Virus record (IMG/VR): IMGVR_UViG_3300044904_000301
Span: 1-30,211 of that record
From: a virus
Direction: 5' to 3' (one strand)
DNA: 30,211 bases
Shown: in pieces, positions 1-6,300 of the stretch
How positions within the stretch are numbered: the stretch's first letter is position 1
Layout: every line of letters begins with the position of its first letter
Translations under genes and position numbers: made by a program
The notes under the pieces: model-generated
What the model was told of the DNA's origin: nothing
Databases searched by the model: none
What the model saw: the letters and a program-made list of their open reading frames with translations, nothing else

Positions 1-285
1 ATGCCAAAATTTACAGCACGTCAGTTGCATCGGGCGTTGAATGAAGCGGCCCCTGAGTTCCGCCCTCTGAATATGGGTAAGTGGCGCCTAGAGATTCGGG
101 ACATTCGCAACCAGTTGATTAAGCTACGCGACCGCGCGGACGACGAGCTTGAACGCATTCGCGGAGCGTATGACGAGGACATGGGTCAGCGGGCTATTGC
201 CGAACAGGAAAAGATGGAAGATAAGCTCGATGAGGCTATAGACGCTATCGCCGAGGCCATCAACCAGTTGGATATACTTTTATAG
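1..285 (+). CDS. Small charged coiled-coil protein, unknown function
   Basis: A 94-residue frame begins with ATG at the first base of the window, so its ribosome binding site cannot be seen and the true start could lie upstream. From about residue 28 the protein is a run of charged heptad-like sequence (RDIRNQLIKLRDRADDELER, then later EKMEDKLDEAIDAIAEAI), so a long alpha-helical coiled coil is likely. There are no cysteines, membrane segments or recognisable catalytic motifs. Its last 26 bases overlap the end of the convergent HNH endonuclease gene, which suggests that the endonuclease landed just behind this gene. I do not recognise a family. Confidence 0.6.
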   Translation: MPKFTARQLHRALNEAAPEFRPLNMGKWRLEIRDIRNQLIKLRDRADDELERIRGAYDEDMGQRAIAEQEKMEDKLDEAIDAIAEAINQLDILL

Positions 286-823
286 GTCGTTTTGCGGCTT
301 CTCGTTTTTTGGCTGCTTCGCTCATGCGTTGTCGGATTTCGGGTGAGAGAGTGTGGTGCTTGCCCAGTGCGTGATGATTCCCGCGTTGGGCAAGAGCGTT
401 CTTTCGTTTATGTTCTTCAGTTTGAATATGGCCCAGTGAATTCTTATTCCCCATGTGCGATAATCGTTGTTTGAGTTTGGTTTCTTCGGATGCTTTCTTT
501 CCTAATGCGGCTTCACGAAGTTTTTGTTTGTGTTCCGTAGATTTGGGTTTGTTTTTGAGTGCTACACTTATTTTTGCTCGACGCTCTGGTGGAACAATAG
601 AACCGGTATTGAGTTGCCGGCAGAGTTCAACCTTAGCAGCAAAGAATTCCTCGGTGGTATTTGCGAGACCCAACCATGCGACTTTATCTTGAAGTCTGCC
701 ATATTGACGCCAGAGAAGTCTATGTGCTTCTGCGTGTTCGGGAATGGTTAGTTCGATAAGGTTGGATAGTTCGTCTGTTCCGCCGGCGTGCTTGGGAACG
801 ATGTGGTGTTTGTGGAGAAACAT
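260..823 (-). CDS. HNH homing endonuclease with NUMOD3-type repeats
   Basis: The protein opens with an HNH core (HKHHIVPKHAGGT, then SNLIELT and EHAEAHRLLW), in which the paired histidines, the asparagine and the later histidines match the HNH active site and metal ligands. The C-terminal half carries repeated motifs of the NUMOD3 kind (ERRAKISVALKN, EHKQKLREAALG, EETKLKQRLS, EIRQRMSEAAKKR), typical DNA-contacting modules of phage homing endonucleases. I chose the ATG at 823 because the HNH fold begins at once after it; an in-frame ATG at 853 would add ten unrelated residues. Neither start has a clear Shine-Dalgarno sequence. The gene lies opposite its neighbours and its start codon abuts that of the plus-strand phosphoesterase. 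A CATAAATA element lies just upstream. It is probably a mobile intergenic endonuclease. Confidence 0.85.
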   Translation of the reverse strand: MFLHKHHIVPKHAGGTDELSNLIELTIPEHAEAHRLLWRQYGRLQDKVAWLGLANTTEEFFAAKVELCRQLNTGSIVPPERRAKISVALKNKPKSTEHKQKLREAALGKKASEETKLKQRLSHMGNKNSLGHIQTEEHKRKNALAQRGNHHALGKHHTLSPEIRQRMSEAAKKREAAKRPIKVYPTG

Positions 824-1471
824 ATGAAAATAATGGCAATAGCGGACCTTCATGGACGGTTGCCCGACTTGTCTATTTATGGGTCTTTTGATTGTCTACT
901 CATCGCCGGGGATTTCTGCGCGGACCTTTGTTCACCGTGGGACTACGGCGTGATGCGGGCTCGACAGATGGAATGGCTGGAGACCAGCTATGCTCGGTGG
1001 GAACAGAGGGTTCCCGCTCGTCATATCCTTGTTACTCCCGGCAACCATGATTGGGTTGAACGTCTTCCCGATGGGCTTCGGTCGCGGATGCTCATCGATG
1101 AGGAATGGGAAGTGGACGGGGTGAGGTTTTGGTTGACTCCCTGGGTCTCTCCGATATGTGACTGGAACTATATGCTGGAACGGGGCCCGCGTAAAGAACG
1201 CTTTGCGTTGATTCCCGAGGGGCTCGACATGCTCGTGTCGCATAGTCCTGCACACGGGGTGCTGGATGTGGCGTATAATGGTGAGGCTTGTGGGTGCCCA
1301 GAGCTTCGACAGGCTATCTATCGGGCCCAGCCGAAGCACTGCGTATTCGGGCACATCCATGAAGGGCGTCGTCATAAGATGCCGAGTCTGGATGAGTCGA
1401 TTGGTAACTGTTTGATGCACAACGTCGCGATGTGGGGCCGCGATTGGCAGCCCACTATGATTGAGTTGTAA
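824..1471 (+). CDS. Calcineurin-like metallophosphoesterase
   Basis: This 215-residue protein has the whole metallophosphoesterase signature in order: DLH near the N-terminus (D8, H10), GD at residues 29-30, GNHD at 73-76, SHSPAHG in the middle and GHIHEG near the C-terminus. These residues bind two metal ions and hydrolyse phosphomonoesters or phosphodiesters. The small size fits the YfcE-like branch with no added domains, so the substrate could be a nucleotide or nucleic acid. The ATG at 824 is preceded by GGAGA at 814-818 and places the DLH motif close to the N-terminus as usual. An upstream ATG at 788 would add residues that overlap the HNH gene and is less likely. Confidence 0.88.
   Translation: MKIMAIADLHGRLPDLSIYGSFDCLLIAGDFCADLCSPWDYGVMRARQMEWLETSYARWEQRVPARHILVTPGNHDWVERLPDGLRSRMLIDEEWEVDGVRFWLTPWVSPICDWNYMLERGPRKERFALIPEGLDMLVSHSPAHGVLDVAYNGEACGCPELRQAIYRAQPKHCVFGHIHEGRRHKMPSLDESIGNCLMHNVAMWGRDWQPTMIEL
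874..881 (-). promoter_or_regulatory. T4-late-promoter-like element (CATAAATA)
   Basis: On the minus strand CATAAATA differs from the T4 late consensus TATAAATA at one position only. It lies 20 bases before the possible ATG at 853 and 50 before the preferred ATG at 823 of the HNH gene, inside the coding sequence of the phosphoesterase. Confidence 0.4.
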
Positions 1472-1485
1472 GCTAAGTAAAGGCC

Positions 1486-1497
1486 TACAACGTTGTA
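1486..1497. promoter_or_regulatory. 12-bp perfect palindrome upstream of a small membrane-protein gene
   Basis: TACAACGTTGTA is a perfect inverted repeat in the short gap before the gene at 1517. It could be an operator half-site pair, but there is no second copy nearby and such palindromes also arise by chance. Confidence 0.2.
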
Positions 1498-1516
1498 ACT
1501 CTTTTCAGGAGGCGGT

Positions 1517-1753
1517 ATGTTCACAGTTTTGTTTGTCGCCCTCGCGGCGATTGTCTTGTTCATTCTCGTAGGTGCGGTGATTCACAGTTCCATCAAGTCG
1601 GTAATCGTAGGGCTGAAGGCAGACGTATTGGCAGCCGTGGATGAAATCAAGAAGCTCATCCCGAAGAGTTCAACGGTGAACATCACCAATACGACCACGC
1701 CGACGACCGGTGGTGGCGGAACGACAACGGGTCCGACCCCGCAGAAAGCCTAA
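1517..1753 (+). CDS. Small single-span membrane protein with Thr/Gly-rich tail
   Basis: This 78-residue protein begins with a hydrophobic stretch (about residues 2-24, FTVLFVALAAIVLFILVGAV), followed by an amphipathic segment with Lys and Glu (about 32-50) and a low-complexity tail rich in Thr, Gly and Pro. The likely topology is one N-terminal anchor with a soluble tail. The start is well supported by AGGAGG at 1507-1512. It stands just before the strong promoter at 1788 and probably closes the preceding transcription unit. I recognise no family; it could be a small superinfection-exclusion or envelope-acting accessory protein, but nothing in the sequence decides that. Confidence 0.7.
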   Translation: MFTVLFVALAAIVLFILVGAVIHSSIKSVIVGLKADVLAAVDEIKKLIPKSSTVNITNTTTPTTGGGGTTTGPTPQKA

Positions 1754-1787
1754 CTCTACCAGTATAGCAGTCTGCCAAAAATAGTCC

Positions 1788-1816
1788 TTGACATCGCGTG
1801 GGTGAGCTGCTATACT
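1788..1816 (+). promoter_or_regulatory. Strong sigma-70 promoter
   Basis: TTGACA at 1788-1793 and TATACT at 1811-1816 are separated by 17 bp. The -35 is perfect and the -10 has one mismatch. It would drive the winged-helix gene at 1905 through a leader of about 80 bases, and perhaps the structured region beyond it as far as the terminator at 2771. Confidence 0.85.
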
Positions 1817-1904
1817 AGTCTCTGTTGATTCGGATGTTGTGTGTTTTGACGCCACGCAAACGTTCATGACATGGTAGCGTCATATTCTCATGGGAGATAA
1901 GTGA

Positions 1905-2228
1905 ATGATTGAACGTAAGACAGTGAACGCAAAGATTCTGCGCCTGCTTCAGGGTGGGTACGATTATACGGCAGACCAGATTCGTCAGCGGTTCGGCATC
2001 CGTGATGTCGGCAACCGTATCACGGAGCTTCGGAAGGCTGGATACGCGATCTACCTGAACGAAAAGACTACGACAATTGGCGACAAGATCAAGGTCTATC
2101 GCCTCGGTCGCCCAACGCGCAAGCAGGTGGCTGCAGGGTTCGCGCTTCTCAACGATCCGCTTTTGCGGTCGTATCGCGAGATGTATTTTGAATACGAGGT
2201 TGACGATAACCTCGCTCTCGCGAAGTAA
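1905..2228 (+). CDS. Winged-helix DNA-binding protein
   Basis: The 107-residue protein has an N-terminal helix-turn-helix with a wing: NAKILRLLQGGYDYTADQI, RQRFGIRDVGNRITELRKAG, then YAIYLNEKTTTIGDKIKVYRL as the beta wing. This layout matches the short phage helix-turn-helix proteins of the HTH_39 type. The C-terminal tail is acidic and may be a contact surface. GGGAGA at 1890-1895 is upstream of the ATG at a slightly long spacing. The gene has its own strong promoter, so it may be an early regulator of phage or host transcription. It is followed directly by the long structured non-coding region, which could be its 3' untranslated region. The target is unknown. Confidence 0.7.
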   Translation: MIERKTVNAKILRLLQGGYDYTADQIRQRFGIRDVGNRITELRKAGYAIYLNEKTTTIGDKIKVYRLGRPTRKQVAAGFALLNDPLLRSYREMYFEYEVDDNLALAK

Positions 2229-2811
2229 GTTCTGCACTGGCGAAAGCCTGTTGCTTCCTGGGTGGCTGCTGAAGCGGCTGTGTAATAGTGGATGACTCCC
2301 CAGGCAATACCAAAATACGTCATTCGTTCCTGTGCCTAAATGGAATCGGCTATGGTTACAGCAGGATATCTAAATGCGCGATGCTCGGTAGCGTGTTCCT
2401 GACCGAGCAGTTACCTTAACTTTATGAGGGAGTGCTATCATGCCTAGTTGAGATATGATAGAAAAGTGCGTAAGGGAGACCTGATCGCACGGTGAACCAA
2501 ATAGTGCCGAAAACGTTTCGTGGTAAGGCTAGCACAATTTGAAAAAGAGACATTAAAGTCTCGACAAGCTAGTAACTACGCTACTCCGTCACAAGATGAC
2601 GGCGGCCGCCCGGTTCTGCTGAGAGTAGAGTTGCAGTAGTTGGTTCGTGACCGCTACGCTCGCAATGAGGATCAGCATCCTACGAGGGGTAGGAACGTGA
2701 GAGATGGGAAGAGAGACGCGCTCTATTTAGGTTAGATGCTTATTTTAGAAAACTTATTTTGTGATTGACGGGGCTAGAGGACGCAAAGCGACTTCTAGCC
2801 CTTTTGCTTTT
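2229..2811 (+). ncRNA. Candidate large structured non-coding RNA (about 580 nt), unidentified class
   Basis: No credible protein is encoded here, yet the plus strand can form many perfect stems. These are 2382-2389 with 2402-2409 (8 bp); 2435-2441 with 2455-2461 (7 bp); 2466-2470 with 2486-2490, enclosing a 3-bp stem capped by a GAGA tetraloop; 2496-2499 with 2521-2524, enclosing 2508-2512 with 2516-2520; 2528-2533 with 2568-2573, enclosing 2547-2551 with 2558-2562; 2586-2591 with 2597-2602 (6 bp, CAAGA loop); and two mutually exclusive stems, 2668-2672 with 2677-2681 against 2679-2683 with 2689-2693. It ends in a strong terminator. The 5' end is not known; it may be processed from the transcript of the upstream promoter. 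The size and phage setting recall the large ornate RNAs GOLLD and ROOL, but I cannot identify either. It is not a tRNA, tmRNA or RNase P RNA that I can recognise. Confidence 0.5.
2771..2811 (+). terminator. Intrinsic (rho-independent) terminator
   Basis: GGGCTAGA at 2771-2778 pairs with TCTAGCCC at 2794-2801. The stem continues inward with a GU pair, a GC pair, one A-A mismatch and three more pairs around an AAA loop. A T-rich tract (TTTTGCTTTT) follows at 2802-2811. It closes the transcript that contains the structured region. Confidence 0.88.
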
Positions 2812-2814
2812 AAC

Positions 2815-2843
2815 TTGACTTTGCTTGATGTGTGTGAGACAAT
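2815..2843 (+). promoter_or_regulatory. Sigma-70-like promoter giving a near-leaderless transcript
   Basis: TTGACT at 2815-2820 and GACAAT at 2838-2843 are 17 bp apart. The -35 has one mismatch and the -10 has two. Transcription would begin about at 2850, which is the A of the ATG of the next gene, so the mRNA might have almost no leader. Confidence 0.5.
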
Positions 2844-2849
2844 AGCGAC

Positions 2850-3203
2850 ATGATTGATTTGTATGTGGATGATGTGAGAGTGTGCCCGGATGGATGGTGT
2901 ATCGCAAGAGACATTCGCGCAGCAAAGGAATGGCTCAAGACCGGTGTGGTAGAGCATTTGAGTTTAGACCACGACATGGGTGCTTGCCCGGACTGTGTGG
3001 CTGCTCGCAAGGACTGCGGCGACATGTTGACGCCAGAAACAACGTTCTGGAATTGGTGCCCGCACGAAGAGGACGGCACTGCACTCGTTCACTGGATGAT
3101 TGAGAATGACATCTGGCCGAAATACAAACCTGTGGTGCATAGTGCCAACCCTGTTGGGGCTGCACGAATGCGCGGCATGATTGATCGGTATTGGCATGAA
3201 TAA
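2850..3203 (+). CDS. Cyclic-phosphate processing receiver-domain (cREC-like) protein
   Basis: The 117-residue protein matches the compact receiver-like family predicted to act on cyclic phosphates. It has the N-terminal strand with paired aspartates (LYVDDVR, D7 and D8), CPDGW, the SLDHDMG motif in the middle, and near the C-terminus the signature HSANPVGAARMRGMI. In the family these acidic residues and the HSANP element form the presumed active pocket. An insertion with four cysteines and a histidine (ACPDCVAARKDC, then NWCPH) sits between the central motif and the last helix and may bind zinc. No Shine-Dalgarno sequence precedes the ATG. Role in the phage: possibly RNA repair or removal of a cyclic nucleotide signal, which is inference. 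Confidence 0.7.
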   Translation: MIDLYVDDVRVCPDGWCIARDIRAAKEWLKTGVVEHLSLDHDMGACPDCVAARKDCGDMLTPETTFWNWCPHEEDGTALVHWMIENDIWPKYKPVVHSANPVGAARMRGMIDRYWHE

Positions 3204-3507
3204 AGTCTTCGGCGGGACGGTGAACTATTCGGGTGAGAACCTGTGTTATACCTGTTCCTGCGGGCAGCACATGAAGGGCTCGCTCGTCAACGAAGATGTA
3301 GTGCTTTGCCACACACGCGGAACTAGTCCGCCAATTCGGATTACGTGGAAGGTCACGAGTTGTAATGACTACGAGGACGCTCGCACTCCTGAATTGTGGG
3401 AGATGGAAAAGATTGCCTGGAAGATTTCGGCCGACGGAAAGAGGCGATTTGTTGGGTTCCTTTCACCAAAACAGTGGAAAGAAAAAGGAATGGACCCTGA
3501 CGATTAG
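3196..3507 (+). CDS. Hypothetical protein with N-terminal cysteine cluster
   Basis: From ATG at 3196 the protein has 103 residues; an in-frame TTG at 3181 is a weaker alternative. The start overlaps the stop of the receiver-domain gene by eight bases, a sign of translational coupling. Near the N-terminus it has CYTCSCGQH followed later by LCHTRG, enough cysteines and histidines for a small zinc site. The middle (PPIRITWKVTSC) looks like a beta strand and the end is basic (KRRFVGFLSPKQWKEKG). I recognise no family. The coupling suggests that it acts with the preceding protein. Confidence 0.6.
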   Translation: MNKVFGGTVNYSGENLCYTCSCGQHMKGSLVNEDVVLCHTRGTSPPIRITWKVTSCNDYEDARTPELWEMEKIAWKISADGKRRFVGFLSPKQWKEKGMDPDD

Positions 3508-3537
3508 TTCGGAGGTGTCATATAGATATATGGTGCG

Positions 3538-3637
3538 CGTCCGGCGAAGCTGCTAGTAGACGTTCAACAATCCTACCGGACGTCGAAGTCAGTGAGAGCC
3601 GCGTTCCTGCCTTGGGGGCCCGTCGATCTGGCGGGCC
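3538..3637 (+). promoter_or_regulatory. Structured leader and possible terminator/attenuator before the endonuclease VII-like gene
   Basis: The 149-base gap holds two good stems. CGTCCGG at 3538-3544 pairs with CCGGACG at 3576-3582 (7 bp); an alternative helix joins 3559-3563 with 3580-3584. GGCCCGTC at 3617-3624 pairs with GGCGGGCC at 3630-3637 around a GATCT loop, and is followed by TCAATTTTA. The second hairpin could stop transcription or attenuate it, but its T tract is poor. No promoter is obvious in the gap. Confidence 0.4.
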
Positions 3638-3656
3638 TCAATTTTATGGAGTAGTG

Positions 3657-4031
3657 ATGAAACGATGTATGGATTGTGGGCAAGACAAACCGATTGAGGA
3701 ATTTCATCTCTGGAGAAAAGATGTGTCCCGTGATGAACATCGCGACCCATACCGGCCATATTGTCGTGATTGCCGCGCATCTCGCCGGCGAGGAATCTCT
3801 CCCGCGTCATATCAGCAGTTGTTAGAAAGACAGAAATTTGGGTGCGCCATTTGCGGTTGCCCGGAAACTGAAACGTCGCGAAGAGGGAGATTGTCAATTG
3901 ACCACGACCACAAAACGAATGTTGTTCGTGGTTTGTTGTGTTCTAAATGTAACCGTGGGTTGGGCGCGTTCGATGACAACTTGCTCAAACTGCAATATGC
4001 TGTTAGCTACCTGATGACCCATTTGGAGTAA
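3657..4031 (+). CDS. Endonuclease VII-family HNH nuclease
   Basis: The 124-residue protein has the T4 endonuclease VII core: C63-x2-C66, then DHDH at 82-85, then RGLLCSKCN with C95, C98 and N99. These residues form the zinc site and the beta-beta-alpha metal nuclease centre. An added N-terminal zinc finger is made of C4-x2-C7 and C36-x2-C39. The protein lacks the long C-terminal part of T4 gp49 (157 residues), so it may be a resolvase, but equally one of the free-standing HNH nucleases of this family that spread in phages. The start at ATG 3657 is preceded by GGAG at 3648-3651. A GC-rich hairpin stands in the leader. Confidence 0.8.
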   Translation: MKRCMDCGQDKPIEEFHLWRKDVSRDEHRDPYRPYCRDCRASRRRGISPASYQQLLERQKFGCAICGCPETETSRRGRLSIDHDHKTNVVRGLLCSKCNRGLGAFDDNLLKLQYAVSYLMTHLE

Positions 4032-4033
4032 TG

Positions 4034-4960
4034 ATGCCGAAACTGGAAATTCCAATCGCAGAGATGCGTAAGCGCAAACTGTTCGTCGCAACACCGATGT
4101 ATGGAGGCCAATGTGCTGGCCCCTTCGCAAAGTCCTGCCTCGACCTCGTGACGCTGTGCCAGAAACATGGTATTGAGTGTCAGTTCTTCTTCCTCTTCAA
4201 CGAATCTCTTGTGACTCGCGCCCGCAATTACCTTGCGGACGAATTTCTACGCAGCCCCGCCACACACTTGATGTTTATTGACAGCGATATCGGATTCAAC
4301 CCGATGGACGTGCTGGCGCTTCTGGCGATTGATAAGCCTATCGCCGGCGGCCCGTATCCCAAGAAGACCATCGCGTGGGAGAAAATTCTGGATGCGGCCA
4401 AGTTTGGTTTGGCGAACGACAACCCGCTGTATCTGGAACGCTATTCCGGCGACTACGTGTTCAACGTCGTTCCGGGGACCATCGAGATCAAGATGGACGA
4501 GCCCGTCGAGGTGCTGGAAATCGGTACAGGGTTTATGCTCATCAAGCGGGAAGTGCTGGAAGATTTCAAGAGAGCGTATCCCGACCTCGCTTACACACCA
4601 GACCACAACCGCACAGCCCAGTTCGATGGGTCCCGTCAGATTCACATGTTCTTCCAGGCGCTTATCGACCCCGTGTCGAATCGGTACCTCTCCGAGGATT
4701 ACATGTTCTGTCAGTGGGCTCGCAAGATGGGGTCATCTGTGTGGTTCTGTCCGTGGATGAAACTCCAGCACATCGGGACTTACGTGTTTGGTGGGTCGCT
4801 GGAATCCCTCGCGCAGCTTTCGCATGTGCAGAAGCAGCAGGGATTCGCCACTCCGGTCGCCAAGGACTTGACCGCAAAGGTTCCGGCCGGCCCCACGATT
4901 GCTTCCCAGCCGCCGCTCGGGGACCCGACGATCACCGAACCTATTGTTGAGGTGAAGTAA
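4034..4960 (+). CDS. Glycosyltransferase-like protein (GT-A fold)
   Basis: The N-terminal part reads as a GT-A nucleotide-sugar transferase: a first strand with VATPMYGGQ, the ARNYLADEFL helix, and FIDSDIGFNP containing the DxD-type metal motif (DSD). Further on are IGTGFMLIKREVLE and LSEDYMFCQWARKMG, the EDY element being usual at the acceptor or catalytic site of such enzymes. The last 60 residues are rich in Pro and Thr and look flexible. ATG at 4034 gives correct spacing to TTGGAG at 4023-4028; an ATG at 4031 overlaps the upstream stop. It might glycosylate phage DNA, virion proteins or a surface structure; the sequence does not tell which. Confidence 0.65.
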   Translation: MPKLEIPIAEMRKRKLFVATPMYGGQCAGPFAKSCLDLVTLCQKHGIECQFFFLFNESLVTRARNYLADEFLRSPATHLMFIDSDIGFNPMDVLALLAIDKPIAGGPYPKKTIAWEKILDAAKFGLANDNPLYLERYSGDYVFNVVPGTIEIKMDEPVEVLEIGTGFMLIKREVLEDFKRAYPDLAYTPDHNRTAQFDGSRQIHMFFQALIDPVSNRYLSEDYMFCQWARKMGSSVWFCPWMKLQHIGTYVFGGSLESLAQLSHVQKQQGFATPVAKDLTAKVPAGPTIASQPPLGDPTITEPIVEVK

Positions 4961-5547
4961 TGAAAGTGAAGTGCTGCAAATGCGGGTCAGAGCGCGAGAT
5001 AGATGACGAACTAATAGACCCGATAGACATTACAAAGCCATTCACTTGTCTATCGTGTTATGGGATAGCGCAGCTCACGTCCGCCGGGAATGAGTCGTAT
5101 GATGTAAGCTCGAAGCCGACAAACCCAAAGGATACTATCGGGAGTGACAAGGTCCCGATTCATCTGTGGCCCGAAACTGCCACAATCTTGGGTGCGATGG
5201 CGTTGCTGGATGGAGCGTTGAAGTATGGACGCGCCAACTGGCGACACGATGGGGCTCGGGCTTCAATCTACTTTGATGCGTGTCGTCGGCACCTCAATAA
5301 GTGGTTCGAGGGCGAGGACACGGACCCTGATTCGGGACTTCCACATTTGGCACACGCACTCGCAAGCATCGCGATTGTCGTTGATGCGGAGGCGATGGGA
5401 GAACTGGTTGATGACCGCCAGTTTGCCACATCGTCTGACGGTCGCCGGTATGCGGCCGCTATCGATGCACTCACCCCGCACGTCAAGCGGCTGAAGGACT
5501 TGTATAAGGACCGAAAGCCAAAGCACTGGACTATCGCCGATGTATAG
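4960..5547 (+). CDS. dATP/dGTP pyrophosphohydrolase-like (DUF5664/MazZ family)
   Basis: The core at about residues 53-140 matches the all-alpha family that includes MazZ of cyanophage S-2L: NPKDTIGSDKVP, then LDGALKYGRANWR, then RHLNKWFEGEDTDPDSG and LPHLAHALASIAI. Characterised members remove phosphate from dATP and dGTP. The first 35 residues form a likely zinc ribbon (CCKCGS, then CLSC), an addition I do not expect in the minimal enzyme. The ATG overlaps the stop of the glycosyltransferase gene, so the two genes are coupled. Together with the MazG gene at 11355 it points to purine dNTP pool control. No PurZ homologue is visible, so a 2-aminoadenine genome should not be inferred. Confidence 0.75.
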   Translation: MKVKCCKCGSEREIDDELIDPIDITKPFTCLSCYGIAQLTSAGNESYDVSSKPTNPKDTIGSDKVPIHLWPETATILGAMALLDGALKYGRANWRHDGARASIYFDACRRHLNKWFEGEDTDPDSGLPHLAHALASIAIVVDAEAMGELVDDRQFATSSDGRRYAAAIDALTPHVKRLKDLYKDRKPKHWTIADV

Positions 5548-5549
5548 TC

Positions 5550-5578
5550 TTGACTTATCACCCCAGTTCGTTTATAAT
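5550..5578 (+). promoter_or_regulatory. Strong sigma-70 promoter for the sliding clamp gene
   Basis: TTGACT at 5550-5555 and a perfect TATAAT at 5573-5578 are separated by 17 bp. They lie just before the clamp gene at 5603 with its AAGGAG site. It looks like the main early promoter of the replication cluster. Confidence 0.88.
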
Positions 5579-5602
5579 GGTCTATTGAAGGAGTAGTATC
5601 GT

Positions 5603-6292
5603 ATGGCAGCATTTGCAGTAAGTAGCACAGTTCAAAAGGTCCTTAAGAATTTCGCCGGGATTTCCGGTTCCGTTCTTCTCGCAGAGGGCAAGTCGCAGAA
5701 GACCGTTTCACAGGGCAAGTCAGTTCTGGCTCTGGCGGAATTCCCCGATGCGTGGCCGCAGGAAACTGGCATCTATGACTTGGACAAGTTCCTCGGCATC
5801 CTCTCGCTTGATAGTAAGCCGGAGATTGAGTTCGGTGAGGAGTCGATGACGATCACATCTGGTGCATCCAGCGTGACCTATCGCTACTCCGACCCCACCA
5901 CAATCCTGGTCCCACCCAGTAAGAAGCTCCCCGTTGATGATCCCGCAGTAGAGTTTACACTCTCGGAAACGGTGCTTTCACGTCTTGGGAAGGTCACAGC
6001 GATGTTGGACCTCGACCAGATTGTCTTCAGTATCAATATCACCGACGACGAAAAGACCGTGACCGTCAGAGCAGCGGATGCGAAGAACCCCGTGTCGCAC
6101 AAGGCCAGCATCGTAGTGCCGAGTGAGGACATCGTGGTGCATCGTCCGTTCACTGCGGACCTCAAGGTCAAGGCGGAGAACTTCCGTATGCTGATGGATG
6201 GCGGATATGTTGTGTCCGTATCCAAGTGGTCATACGTGTTCTTCACGCACAAGACGGAACCCGTCTCGTATTACGTCGTTATTCAGCCATAG
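5603..6292 (+). CDS. 45: DNA polymerase sliding clamp (T4 gp45-like)
   Basis: At 229 residues it is almost the length of T4 gp45 (228). The N-terminal part shows the clamp pattern: VQKVLKNFAGISGSVLLAEG, SVLALAEFPD and IYDLDKFLGILSL, then a second domain with FTLSETVLSRLGKVTAML. The C-terminus (KWSYVFFTHKTEPVSYYVVI) is the last strand of the second domain. The trimeric ring tethers polymerase gp43 and, in T4-type phages, also the late sigma-like factors gp55 and gp33. It has its own strong promoter and a good AAGGAG site. It begins the conserved order 45-44-62-regA-43, although here other genes and a tRNA separate 45 from 44. Confidence 0.93.
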   Translation: MAAFAVSSTVQKVLKNFAGISGSVLLAEGKSQKTVSQGKSVLALAEFPDAWPQETGIYDLDKFLGILSLDSKPEIEFGEESMTITSGASSVTYRYSDPTTILVPPSKKLPVDDPAVEFTLSETVLSRLGKVTAMLDLDQIVFSINITDDEKTVTVRAADAKNPVSHKASIVVPSEDIVVHRPFTADLKVKAENFRMLMDGGYVVSVSKWSYVFFTHKTEPVSYYVVIQP

Positions 6293-6300
6293 GAGGCAGG

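Noticed and set aside
2440-2451. Minigene (ATG CCT AGT TGA) after a GAGGGAG site
   Set aside because: Only three codons, and the site lies in the loop-side strand of the 7-bp stem at 2435-2461; it is more likely chance within a structured RNA.
2229-2811. tRNA cluster, tmRNA or RNase P RNA in the gene-free region
   Set aside because: No 7-bp acceptor with a T-arm at the correct distance, no tmRNA tag frame and no conserved RNase P cores were seen.
4960-5547. Evidence for a 2-aminoadenine (Z) genome from the MazZ-like gene
   Set aside because: This family is widespread in phages with normal DNA, PurZ is not in the window, and the polymerase is of family B rather than the PolA-type DpoZ.
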